Positions 17,843-25,702 of a DNA stretch of 64,000 bases are shown piece by piece. A program made the position numbers and the translations under genes. Under the pieces are notes generated by a model. The model was not told where the DNA came from and did not search any database. It was given only the letters and a program-made list of their open reading frames with translations. Location of the stretch: NCBI RefSeq assembly GCF_001684955.1, contig NZ_MAYF01000334.1, positions 1-64,000 on the forward strand, given 5' to 3'. Every line of letters begins with the position of its first letter. Positions within the stretch are counted from its first letter, which is position 1. This DNA is from Chryseobacterium contaminans. GTDB taxonomy: Bacteria > Bacteroidota > Bacteroidia > Flavobacteriales > Weeksellaceae.

Positions 17843-18514
17843 ATGAGTAAAATATTATCTAATACCGTGCGCTTTTCTATAGCAGACAGCGATTTTTATT
17901 TTAAGAAAATAATGATCAAAACCCTGATGGAAAACCCTTTCTATATGCTGTTGAACGACTGTAACAATGGCCACGAGCTGGTGAACAGAATATACAGAAG
18001 ACAGGAAGATGTATTCATTATTGAGCTGTTTATGCCGGTATTGAGTGGAATTGAAGCCATTAAATATATCAGGAAAAACAACTCAGAAACACCTATCATC
18101 ACTTATTCCGGTACTTACCAGGAAGATATGGCTGAGATTCTGTCGAAAATTCCTAATATATACTACTGTCAGAAAAACAGCACCATTATTAAGGATATTA
18201 TTAAGGGGAGCATTGCTTCTGACGAGTTTGATTACAACGCTTATTCAAAGGAATGGGAACAACAGCCGCTTGCCGTACAAGAATATATGGACAGGCAGAA
18301 GAAAGGACAGGAAGAACTTTCTCCGGCTGAGATACAACTGATGAGATTCTGCTATGAAGGTTTCAGTAATAAGGAAATTGCAGAAAAACTGAACCTGAGT
18401 ACAAGAACGATTGACACTTACATTAACCGACTGACGGAGAAACTGGGATTAAAAACGAAACTTCATCTTATCCGTTTTTGTGTGGAAAATGGATACTACA
18501 ATTCCAGTATGTAG
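17843..18514 (+). CDS. Receiver-LuxR response regulator with Glu at the phosphorylation site
   Basis: A 223-residue regulator with a receiver domain (residues 8-125) and a LuxR/NarL helix-turn-helix (about 155-220; EIAEKLNLSTRTIDTYINRL). The aspartate that is normally phosphorylated is Glu61 (FIIELFMP). The rest of the pocket is largely kept: Asp15 and Asp17 on strand 1, Thr87 or Ser89, and Lys111. Glu at this position often mimics the phosphorylated state, so the protein may be active without a kinase. No kinase gene is nearby. It is divergent from the tssO-tssR operon, which makes it the first candidate for a T6SS regulator; that is inference. Confidence 0.8.
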   Translation: MSKILSNTVRFSIADSDFYFKKIMIKTLMENPFYMLLNDCNNGHELVNRIYRRQEDVFIIELFMPVLSGIEAIKYIRKNNSETPIITYSGTYQEDMAEILSKIPNIYYCQKNSTIIKDIIKGSIASDEFDYNAYSKEWEQQPLAVQEYMDRQKKGQEELSPAEIQLMRFCYEGFSNKEIAEKLNLSTRTIDTYINRLTEKLGLKTKLHLIRFCVENGYYNSSM

Positions 18515-18711
18515 TGATGATGAGATAGATGAAATATAAAATGGAAGCCTTTGATAAATTGACTGTTATATATTTCTCATTTTAATCATGATTGATAATT
18601 TTTCACCATGATAGTGTAATATTATTTTATTGTTAAATTATCTCCAACCTGCGTTAATATAGCATATGCATTAATAGCTCAACTGTTTGAATAAAAATAT
18701 TTTGCCACTAA

Positions 18712-18744
18712 TTTGCTAGTATTCAATTTTTTTAACTAAATTTG
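18712..18744 (+). promoter_or_regulatory. Promoter of the HU gene
   Basis: TTTG at 18712-18715 and TAAATTTG at 18737-18744 with 21 bases between match the Bacteroidetes -33/-7 promoter. The HU ATG follows 31 bases later. Confidence 0.65.
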
Positions 18745-18775
18745 CACACCTAAAATTTAAAATTAAAATAAGGAA

Positions 18776-19066
18776 ATGACAAAGGCAGAATTGGTAAACA
18801 CCATCTCAAATAAGTTGGGAACAGAAAAGAATGAAACACAGAAAGTTGTAGAAGCTTTTATGCAGGAGATCAGAACTTCTATGTATAATGGGGATAACGT
18901 TTATCTGAGAGGTTTTGGATCTTTTATCATTAAAACAAGAGCTGCTAAAACAGGAAGAAATATTTCTAAAAACACTGCGATTGAGATTCCTGCTCATAAC
19001 ATTCCTGCTTTCAAACCTTCAAAATCTTTTGTTGAGAAAGTAAAAACGAAAGTTGCAGTAAAATAA
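18776..19066 (+). CDS. HU/IHF family DNA-binding protein
   Basis: A 96-residue histone-like protein. It has the helical dimer part (KAELVNTISNKLG), the GSFIIKTRAAKTGRN strand typical of the family (residues 48-62) and the DNA-binding arm with IPAHNIPAFKPSK, where the Pro that inserts between base pairs sits in the AHNIPAFKPS turn. It bends and compacts the nucleoid as a dimer. The gene has a good promoter and is followed by a small basic ORF and rng, an arrangement I recall from other Flavobacteriia. Confidence 0.92.
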   Translation: MTKAELVNTISNKLGTEKNETQKVVEAFMQEIRTSMYNGDNVYLRGFGSFIIKTRAAKTGRNISKNTAIEIPAHNIPAFKPSKSFVEKVKTKVAVK

Positions 19067-19109
19067 GAACATTAACTGAATATTAACTAGTTACTAAAAA
19101 ATTAAAATT

Positions 19110-19199
19110 ATGCCAAGCGGAAAGAAAAGAAAAAGACACAAGGTTGCGACTCACAAAAGAAAGAAAAGAAGAAGAGCGAACAGACATAAGAAAAAATAA
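19110..19199 (+). CDS. Conserved 29-residue Lys/Arg-rich peptide
   Basis: The ATG at 19110 opens a 29-codon frame, MPSGKKRKRHKVATHKRKKR followed by RRANRHKKK, with 19 basic residues. I recall a peptide like this next to HU and RNase G genes in many Bacteroidetes; that is memory, not a search result. Such composition is typical of small ribosome- or RNA-binding proteins. It lies 43 bases after HU and before a hairpin, so it is probably transcribed with HU. The function is unknown. The coding case rests on the unusual composition and on the clean ATG and TAA. Confidence 0.65.
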   Translation: MPSGKKRKRHKVATHKRKKRRRANRHKKK

Positions 19200-19229
19200 T
19201 CTCTTTTTTTCGAGATTTACAATATAATA

Positions 19230-19277
19230 ATATAGTTGGTGGTTTTAAATTTTTAAAGTTCGCCGACTATATTTTTG
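19230..19277 (+). terminator. Terminator after HU and the basic peptide
   Basis: Left arm 19230-19243 pairs with 19258-19272 (ATATAGTTGGTGG against TTCGCCGACTATAT, allowing G-U pairs) and a T-run follows. The loop is long (about 15 bases), so strength is uncertain. Confidence 0.55.
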
Positions 19278-19434
19278 TTTGCAACTATAAGATTCCGCGG
19301 AAAACGGATGGTTTCAAATATTATTTTAACAAAAATATAATGGTTTTCATTCTAAATCCTTATATTTAATAGATGAATTAATCTAGAACAATACCAATTT
19401 CCTAAAATCTTAACAATTTTTATCTGATAACAAA

Positions 19435-20997
19435 ATGAAGAAAGAACTAATAGTTTCGCATGAAGATGATCTTACAAAGATTGCACTGCTGGAAGACGGA
19501 AGACTATGTGAACTTCATGAGCAAGAGGACAAAAGCGATTTTATAGTTGGAGATCTGTTTATTGGAAGAGTAAAAAAACTGGCCCCTAACCTGAATGCAG
19601 CATTCGTAAACATAGGATATGATAAAGATGCATTCCTGCATTATCAGGATCTGGGACCACAATACCTTACCTACAGGAAGTTTTTAAAAGATACGATCTC
19701 TAAAAAACAAAACTCTTCAAGCTTAAAAAATTTCGAGATACAGCCCGAAATAGATAAAAACGGAACGGTAGACAAAGTTATTGCAAAAGACGATCTTGTT
19801 CTTTTACAAATTACCAAGGAACCTATTTCTACAAAAGGTCCCAGAATTTCTACCCAGGTTTCACTTACAGGACGTTTTTTGGTTTTAATTCCATTCGACA
19901 ATAAGGTTTCCATTTCTAAAAAAATCAAAAGTTTTGAAGAAAAGGAAAGATTAAGAACTCTGATTGACAGCATTAAGCCTGAAGGTTTTGGAGTCATTAT
20001 AAGAACTGTAGCCGAAGGAAAAAAGGTAGCTGACCTCCATAACGATATGAATCAGCTGATTCAAAAATGGGAAAGCACCTTTAAAAACATCCAGAAAAAC
20101 AAAGTTCCGTCTAAAGTTTTAAGCGAAGAAGACAAAGCTTCAGCTATTTTAAGAGACAATTTTAATCAGGATTTCGTGAATATCATCTGCGACGATGAGC
20201 AAATGGTGAATGAAATGACAAATTACGTTGAAGTAATTGCGCCTGAAAAGAAAAATATTGTCCAGTTTTATGATTCTCATATTCCACTTCTGGAATATTA
20301 CAATGTTGAAAAACAGCTTAAACAGAGCTTCGGAAAGCATGTAAACATACCAAGCTCCAAAGGTGCTTATCTTGTTATTGAGCATACAGAAGCCCTTCAC
20401 GTCGTAGACGTTAACTCCGGAAATAATATTACAACCGGAACCGCTGTCAATAAAGAACACGCTCTTAAAGTGAACAAAATGGCAGCCACTGAGATTGCCA
20501 GACAGCTCCGCCTCCGCGATATGGGAGGTATCATTGTGATCGATTTTATCGACATGCCTAACTCAGAGCACAGAAGAGAGCTCTATGAACACCTTAAAGA
20601 GGAAATGAAGCGCGACAAAGCCCGCCACAAAATCCTTCCTCCAAGTAAATTCGGTCTTATCCAAATTACCAGACAAAGAAACCGTCCGGAAAAACAGATC
20701 GAAACCAAAGAAGAAAACCCGAACAAAGACGGAGAAATTGTAGCTCCTATTGTAATCGTGGAAAGAATGGGTGAAACATTAAGAAATATCCTGCAGAAAG
20801 AGAAAGGAAAAATCTACCTGCATGTACATCCGTTCGTAGAAGCTTATCTAACAAAAGGCTTCCTTAAAAGCATCCAGATGAAATGGTTCATGAAGTATAA
20901 AAAATGGGTAACCATTGTTCCAAGGGATTCTTTTAAATATTTAGAATACAGAATTTACAATTCCAAAAAGGAAGAATTGATAGAATTCTCTAATTAA
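19435..20997 (+). CDS. rng: Ribonuclease E/G family endoribonuclease
   Basis: A 520-residue RNase G-type enzyme. An S1 RNA-binding domain occupies about residues 36-125 (GDLFIGRVKKLAPNLNAAFV). The DNase I-like catalytic part holds the two metal-binding Asp of the family in VVDVNSGN and GGIIVIDFIDM. The zinc-link CPxC motif of the proteobacterial enzymes is not seen; the matching stretch reads ITRQRNRPEKQ, which is how I remember the Bacteroidetes form. It lacks the long C-terminal degradosome scaffold of RNase E. It cleaves AU-rich single-stranded RNA in 5S/16S maturation and mRNA decay. It has a terminator directly after it. Confidence 0.93.
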   Translation: MKKELIVSHEDDLTKIALLEDGRLCELHEQEDKSDFIVGDLFIGRVKKLAPNLNAAFVNIGYDKDAFLHYQDLGPQYLTYRKFLKDTISKKQNSSSLKNFEIQPEIDKNGTVDKVIAKDDLVLLQITKEPISTKGPRISTQVSLTGRFLVLIPFDNKVSISKKIKSFEEKERLRTLIDSIKPEGFGVIIRTVAEGKKVADLHNDMNQLIQKWESTFKNIQKNKVPSKVLSEEDKASAILRDNFNQDFVNIICDDEQMVNEMTNYVEVIAPEKKNIVQFYDSHIPLLEYYNVEKQLKQSFGKHVNIPSSKGAYLVIEHTEALHVVDVNSGNNITTGTAVNKEHALKVNKMAATEIARQLRLRDMGGIIVIDFIDMPNSEHRRELYEHLKEEMKRDKARHKILPPSKFGLIQITRQRNRPEKQIETKEENPNKDGEIVAPIVIVERMGETLRNILQKEKGKIYLHVHPFVEAYLTKGFLKSIQMKWFMKYKKWVTIVPRDSFKYLEYRIYNSKKEELIEFSN

Positions 20998-21007
20998 GAC
21001 AAAATTT

Positions 21008-21037
21008 AAACCTTCAGTTTGACTGGAGGTTTTTTTA
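21008..21037 (+). terminator. Terminator after rng
   Basis: Stem AAACCTTCAG against CTGGAGGTTT with one G-U pair and a five-base loop, then seven T. Confidence 0.8.
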
Positions 21038-21038
21038 T

Positions 21039-21046
21039 TATATTTG
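21039..21046 (+). promoter_or_regulatory. -7 box for the type IX substrate gene
   Basis: TATATTTG, directly after the rng terminator and 20 bases before the chosen ATG. TTTG at 21018 is a possible -33 element with 17 bases spacing, inside the terminator loop. Confidence 0.55.
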
Positions 21047-21066
21047 CAACAGAAAACTCAAACAAA

Positions 21067-22458
21067 ATGAAAAAAATTTTATTAATGGCTACTTTGGTAG
21101 TGCAGGGTATTTCTGCCCAAATTATTTCTAAAGACCCAACTTTCGCCACCAATGGTATTTATTCTATAACAGAAAATATAGCATGGTCTCAAATTGTTCA
21201 AAATTCTGATGGCAGTATTTTTTTCACTTATGATAAAACCAATGCTACAACCGGGCTTAGGGAATCTTATTTATCAAAGCTTACTGTAAACGGAGCTATA
21301 GATCTTTCTTTTGGAACCAACGGAAATATCCAACTTCCCTATTCTGCCAACAACAATCAATTAAAAAAACTATCTGATGGAAAACTTCTGACTTTTGGCT
21401 TTTCTGAAGCAGGAGCTCACGTAACCAAAATACTTCCTAGCGGACAACCTGATACTAGTTTTGGGAGCAACGGCACCTCAATGGTACCTGCCCTATATTC
21501 TGATGGCAATGAACGTTCTTACGGACTTGTACTCCAAAATGATAAAATCATTGTTCATGGAATTGATTTTTCAAATGAGCAGGCTCACCAACATAGAATA
21601 TACAGATTAAACAGTAACGGAACTATTGATACCACTTTTGGAAACAATGGCTCTGTCTTTATACAGGGAACCTGGTCAATAGGATCATTTGTATTACTTG
21701 ATAATCAAAATAATATCACAACACTTACTAATGGTGGTATTATGGAGAAGTTCGATTCCAATGGTAACCCTATCACCAGTTTCGGGAATAATGGTGTTTT
21801 ACAGATGTCTTCAGGATTAGGCTTTGCGGGTACGGTAATGATGGACAGCAATAATAAGATTGTATATTCAAATCTTCAGGATGAAATCTTCAGAATTAAT
21901 TCAGATGGTACTCCTGACCCTACTTTTAATTACAATCTACCTGCCTATTCAGGAATTAATGGAGGTGCCTGGATTTTAAACATTATTGAAAAAGATGGTT
22001 ACTACTATATTGGCGGAAGTGGTGAAGTAGATTTCCCTCATACAGCATTTATTTCAAGGCTTACCCAGAATGGAAATATAGACCCCGGCTTCAGTTATTA
22101 CTCTGAAGGAGACTCCAATTTGGGGGGAATTGTTGATATGGTCGTAAATAACAATAGTATTATTACAATTGGTGGTCTACATGTTGTAAAATATATAATA
22201 AACAATACAACGCTTGCCACAAAAGAAATTATAAAAAAGAATAATGATATTACTTTTGAAAATCCCGTTAAACAAAATCTGATTTATCAATCTAAAGAAC
22301 AAGTAGTAAAAATAGAAATAGCTACTGCCGACGGAAAGCTTATAAGAACCATAAAAGACTCCGGGTCTTCTCTTTCAGACTTACCTAAAGGAATTTATAT
22401 TGCTAAAGTTACTTTTGAAAACGGCAGCATTACCACCAAAAAACTTGTTAAGAATTAA
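21067..22458 (+). CDS. Secreted delta-60 repeat beta-propeller protein with type IX sorting domain
   Basis: I start at 21067, which gives 463 residues with a clean signal peptide (MKKILLMATLVVQGISAQ). A start at 21019 would lie in the rng terminator and upstream of the promoter. Residues 30-390 carry delta-60 type repeats, each with a (D/P)xxFGxNG core: LSFGTNGN, PDTSFGSNG, IDTTFGNNG, ITSFGNNG. They probably form a propeller. The last 80 residues are a type A sorting domain (LIRTIKDSG, LPKGIYIAKVTF, TKKLVKN end), which directs export through the type IX system and anchoring or release at the surface. The ligand is unknown. Confidence 0.8.
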   Translation: MKKILLMATLVVQGISAQIISKDPTFATNGIYSITENIAWSQIVQNSDGSIFFTYDKTNATTGLRESYLSKLTVNGAIDLSFGTNGNIQLPYSANNNQLKKLSDGKLLTFGFSEAGAHVTKILPSGQPDTSFGSNGTSMVPALYSDGNERSYGLVLQNDKIIVHGIDFSNEQAHQHRIYRLNSNGTIDTTFGNNGSVFIQGTWSIGSFVLLDNQNNITTLTNGGIMEKFDSNGNPITSFGNNGVLQMSSGLGFAGTVMMDSNNKIVYSNLQDEIFRINSDGTPDPTFNYNLPAYSGINGGAWILNIIEKDGYYYIGGSGEVDFPHTAFISRLTQNGNIDPGFSYYSEGDSNLGGIVDMVVNNNSIITIGGLHVVKYIINNTTLATKEIIKKNNDITFENPVKQNLIYQSKEQVVKIEIATADGKLIRTIKDSGSSLSDLPKGIYIAKVTFENGSITTKKLVKN

Positions 22459-22463
22459 AACTT

Positions 22464-22492
22464 AACCTCCGGTAAAATCCGGAGGTTTTTTG
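22464..22492 (+). terminator. Terminator after the type IX substrate gene
   Basis: Perfect nine-base stem AACCTCCGG/CCGGAGGTT with a six-base loop, followed by T-run. Confidence 0.85.
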
Positions 22493-22580
22493 TTACCTTA
22501 GTGCCTCTGTTCGATGCTTTTAAGTTTAGGCTAAAGCCCATCTCTATTGAATATAATCATAATATCTTTCAATTTTATTT

Positions 22581-23057
22581 ATGAAAAATCACCATTACAA
22601 AACAACTATTAAATGGACGGGAAATAAGGGAACCGGAACCAGCGGCTACAGAGACTATGAAAGAAGCCATAGCATTTCAGTAGAAAATAAAACTGTTATT
22701 GAAGGTTCATCTGATCCGGCCTTCCGTGGAGACAAAACGAAACATAACCCCGAAGATATGTTCCTCTCTTCCCTTTCATCCTGTCATATGCTCTGGTATC
22801 TTCATTTTTGTTCTGAAGCAGGGGTTATTGTTACAGATTATATTGATGAAGCTACAGGAATTATGGAAGAAACGGCTAATGGCAGTGGATATTTCACAGA
22901 GGTAACACTTCATCCTATTGTTACTGTTGCTGAAGAATCTATGATAGAAAAGGCAAAAGAACTTCATCATAAAGCCAATCAATTTTGTTTTATTGCCAAC
23001 TCTGTTAACTTCAGCGTAAAACATATCCCCGCCGTGTTAGTTAAATTAAAAAAATAA
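22581..23057 (+). CDS. OsmC-like peroxiredoxin family protein
   Basis: A 158-residue OsmC/Ohr-fold protein. The two redox Cys are in the expected places: Cys68 in SSLSSCHMLWYL and Cys136 in KANQFCFIAN, on the two central helices. The family reduces organic hydroperoxides by a Cys-based cycle in the cytoplasm. The sequence is nearer the YhfA/OsmC-like branch than Ohr, so the true substrate may differ. It stands alone between a terminator and the regulator gene. An AT-rich spacer of 217 bases follows with nothing recognisable. Confidence 0.85.
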   Translation: MKNHHYKTTIKWTGNKGTGTSGYRDYERSHSISVENKTVIEGSSDPAFRGDKTKHNPEDMFLSSLSSCHMLWYLHFCSEAGVIVTDYIDEATGIMEETANGSGYFTEVTLHPIVTVAEESMIEKAKELHHKANQFCFIANSVNFSVKHIPAVLVKLKK

Positions 23058-23274
23058 ATTAAAAAACACACTCAAAAACACCAGTATTATTAAACATTTT
23101 ATAACAATAACTCTAAAATAATCATCGAAAATTCAACAAAAAGAGATTTATTTAATGAATAATTAATAAAAATAACATTTTACTATTAAAATATTCATAT
23201 AAAAGTTAAATTATCTATCAATTTACTTCATAATGTCAAGTTTTTTTCTTATTTTTATATAAACAAAACTAACC

Positions 23275-23925
23275 ATGATGAAAGCAAGATTAACTATTTT
23301 CGATGAGCCCATGTTATATACTGAAGGGTTATCAAAATTATTAATGCAGAGTAAAATTTTTAATAGTATTAACATCTGCAATTCGTTAGAAACACTCTCC
23401 CAACAATTAAGAGATCAGCCGTCAGAAATACTCATTATGAGTTCCAATATACTTATGCTTACTGAAATATGTAAATACGTGGAAAGTATTACAGCGGAAC
23501 ATCATCATATCAAAATTATTATCATAGGCAGCTGCTATGATGTTATAGACATCAGAAAACTTTTCAATAAAGGTATCAAAAGCTATCTCGATAAGACCTG
23601 TAGATATGACGAATTTTTAAAAGCCATTCATGCTTTATTACTGAACGAAATTTATATTTGTGACCATGCTAAAGAAAGAATGTTCAATTTCATTAGTAAT
23701 GAGCAACAGAAACGAAATTTCCATATCAGAGATCCCCTTACCCGTCGTGAAATTGAAATTCTGAAATTAATTTGTGAAGGTTTTAGCAGCAAAGATATTT
23801 CCGAAAAGCTCTTTATAAGTATCAACACGGTAGAAACACATAGAAAAAAAATTCTTTTAAAACTCAACGTAAAAAACACTGCGGGCGTCGTAAAATATGC
23901 TATTGAAAATCATATTGTAGACTGA
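23275..23925 (+). CDS. Receiver-LuxR regulator with Ser at the phosphorylation site; CsgD-like candidate
   Basis: A 216-residue protein with an N-terminal receiver fold and C-terminal LuxR helix-turn-helix (about residues 148-210; LTRREIEILKLICEGFSSKDI). The acidic pair (Asp10, Glu11) and the Lys of YLDKTC are present, but the phosphoacceptor aspartate is replaced by Ser56 (ILIMSSNIL). Phosphorylation control in the usual way is therefore unlikely. It converges on the curli operon 24180-29648. In enterobacteria the curli activator CsgD is also a LuxR protein with an atypical receiver, so a CsgD-like role is a plausible inference. No sensor kinase is adjacent. Confidence 0.78.
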   Translation: MMKARLTIFDEPMLYTEGLSKLLMQSKIFNSINICNSLETLSQQLRDQPSEILIMSSNILMLTEICKYVESITAEHHHIKIIIIGSCYDVIDIRKLFNKGIKSYLDKTCRYDEFLKAIHALLLNEIYICDHAKERMFNFISNEQQKRNFHIRDPLTRREIEILKLICEGFSSKDISEKLFISINTVETHRKKILLKLNVKNTAGVVKYAIENHIVD

Positions 23926-23955
23926 TTGATCACTTCAGATCATTAAGCTAAAAAA

Positions 23956-23987
23956 ATTCCAAACCTTACGGTCTGGAATTTCTTTTT
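23956..23987 (+). terminator. Terminator after the regulator gene
   Basis: Stem ATTCCAAACC/GGTCTGGAAT with one mismatch and a four-base loop, followed by a T-rich tract. Confidence 0.7.
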
Positions 23988-24053
23988 TGCCTATTCCCAA
24001 ATTCCTTTTAATAAAAAGTCCGGCAAATAACTGATTATTAATATTGAAAGAAA

Positions 24054-24150
24054 TCAATAGTGAATGGTTAATTCGCTTCGCTTGTCAATTTTTTTATATA
24101 CCATGAAACTTCTTAATTCACTTGCGAAGCAAAATTCACCATTGACTTTT
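24054..24150. repeat. Dispersed palindromic repeat, family C copy 1
   Basis: An imperfect palindrome whose ends read AATAGTGAATGGTTAATTCG and GCGAAGCAAAATTCACCATT. Related copies lie at 29820-29982 and 38930-39022. All three are intergenic, so this looks like a small non-coding dispersed element. Confidence 0.6.
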
Positions 24151-24179
24151 CTATGCTTTAGAGTAAAGCCTCTTTTCTC

Positions 24180-25691
24180 CTACTCATAATCCGGCATTTC
24201 TCCGTTACTGAAAAGTGTGGAACGTGAAAGGTCTGTCATACTACTGTTCAGGTCTATGACCATTATATTTCTTTGTGAAATATTATCGTTGGAAGTATTC
24301 ATAAAGATCACCTGTGCATTATTGGGTGAAAATCTTGGGTCCAGATCATTGGTTCCCATCGCTTTTTCGCTTTCGGAAGATATATCATTTATTGCATTAC
24401 TTGTTAAATTATAAATGAAAATATGAGAGTCTAACTGACGATAATTTCCGCTTCCATCCTGGTAATCTGATACATCATAGGTAAACAGAAGAAGCTGGCC
24501 ATCCACAGAGAAATTCAAACCGCCAGTGGCTCCGGCAGATCCGGATACTACGGTTTTAAGAACATTTCCCATCATATCGATAACATAAATATTGGTATTA
24601 TATCCGTTGTAGTCATTGGTTTTTATAGCAATCTTGCTTCCGTCATAGCTCCAGTCGCATTCCGAAATCATACTTCCATCCGGAGTGGTATATACCAGAG
24701 TAAGACCACTTCCATCTTTATTGATCCTGTATAATTTATTAAAATTTGAGTACAATAATTCTTTACCATTGGTACTCCACGCAAAATCCATTTCGTAGGT
24801 ATTAAAACCAGCTACAGGAACTGTTGTTACTTTGAAAGGATTGGAGCCATCCGGATTGGCGGTGTAAATATGGGTACTTCCGCCTTCGGTTCGGAGAAAA
24901 GCAATAAGCCCTGCATTATTATTTTTCCGTGGTCGCCAGCTGTTGTAAGAAAAATCTGTGAACTGAAAATTGTTTCCCTGCTCATCACTGGACATAATCA
25001 CAAAGTTCCCATTCAGTTTTTTTACATAATGATATCTGTTGGCTGGAACTGTATTGGTAGTAAATTTAGCGGTCTGGCTTAAAACTGGCTGGTGAATGCC
25101 GTCCGAAACAGACACCTGCCAGAAGTAACTTACACCAAACTTCAGATTTGATAGTGTATAATGATTCACTTTCAAATCATTAACCTGAATCACATTAGTG
25201 TCAAGATTATTTTTAATTGTTAAACTATATTTTAAAACATCTGCTGTATCCGGATCTGTTGCGCTCCAGGTGAGCTCTACGCTTAATGGCTGGTTGACCG
25301 CATTATCTATCGGACTTAAAAGCTGCGGCGTGGTAGGTGGAGAGTTTAATGAAGTATCATCATTCATTTCAAATACCACTGTTACCACCTGGTTTTGATT
25401 CTGCATATTAACAGACTGAAAATTGGTAATATATCCCGAAAGTTCTGCTTTTACCGAATAATTACCGATTGGCATGGCCGTAATTTCAAAAGTACCATCA
25501 GTACCGCTGAAAACAGTCTGCGTGGTAGGGTTTGTGAAGATTTTCACATTAGCAAGCGGCACATTACTGCCTCTTTTCACTACTTTTCCTTTTAATGTTC
25601 CTGTCTGAGCCTGTTCTACAAGGTCTTCATTGCATGAAAACAGACAAAAAATCATAATGAATATGCCAAGTATTTTGATTAAAGTTTTCAT
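24180..25691 (-). CDS. Large lipoprotein with carboxypeptidase-regulatory, fibronectin-like and PD40 repeats, last gene of curli operon
   Basis: I start at 25691 (503 residues); the longer frame to 25787 would overlap csgG in another frame. The signal ends FCLFSC (Cys20). Residues 30-115 are a carboxypeptidase regulatory-like fold (GTLKGKVVKRGSNVPL). Residues 125-220 look like a fibronectin III domain (TPQLLSPIDNAVNQP, VSYFWQVSVSDG). From 235 to the end there are TolB-like PD40 repeats (EMDFAWSTNGKELLYS, CDWSYDGSKIAI, DPRFSPNNAQVIFM). It follows csgG by 11 bases, so it belongs to the operon. It may be an outer-membrane partner of the curli fibre or assembly pore. The function is unknown. Confidence 0.75.
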   Translation of the reverse strand: MKTLIKILGIFIMIFCLFSCNEDLVEQAQTGTLKGKVVKRGSNVPLANVKIFTNPTTQTVFSGTDGTFEITAMPIGNYSVKAELSGYITNFQSVNMQNQNQVVTVVFEMNDDTSLNSPPTTPQLLSPIDNAVNQPLSVELTWSATDPDTADVLKYSLTIKNNLDTNVIQVNDLKVNHYTLSNLKFGVSYFWQVSVSDGIHQPVLSQTAKFTTNTVPANRYHYVKKLNGNFVIMSSDEQGNNFQFTDFSYNSWRPRKNNNAGLIAFLRTEGGSTHIYTANPDGSNPFKVTTVPVAGFNTYEMDFAWSTNGKELLYSNFNKLYRINKDGSGLTLVYTTPDGSMISECDWSYDGSKIAIKTNDYNGYNTNIYVIDMMGNVLKTVVSGSAGATGGLNFSVDGQLLLFTYDVSDYQDGSGNYRQLDSHIFIYNLTSNAINDISSESEKAMGTNDLDPRFSPNNAQVIFMNTSNDNISQRNIMVIDLNSSMTDLSRSTLFSNGEMPDYE

Positions 25692-25702
25692 AATTTGTGT
25701 TT

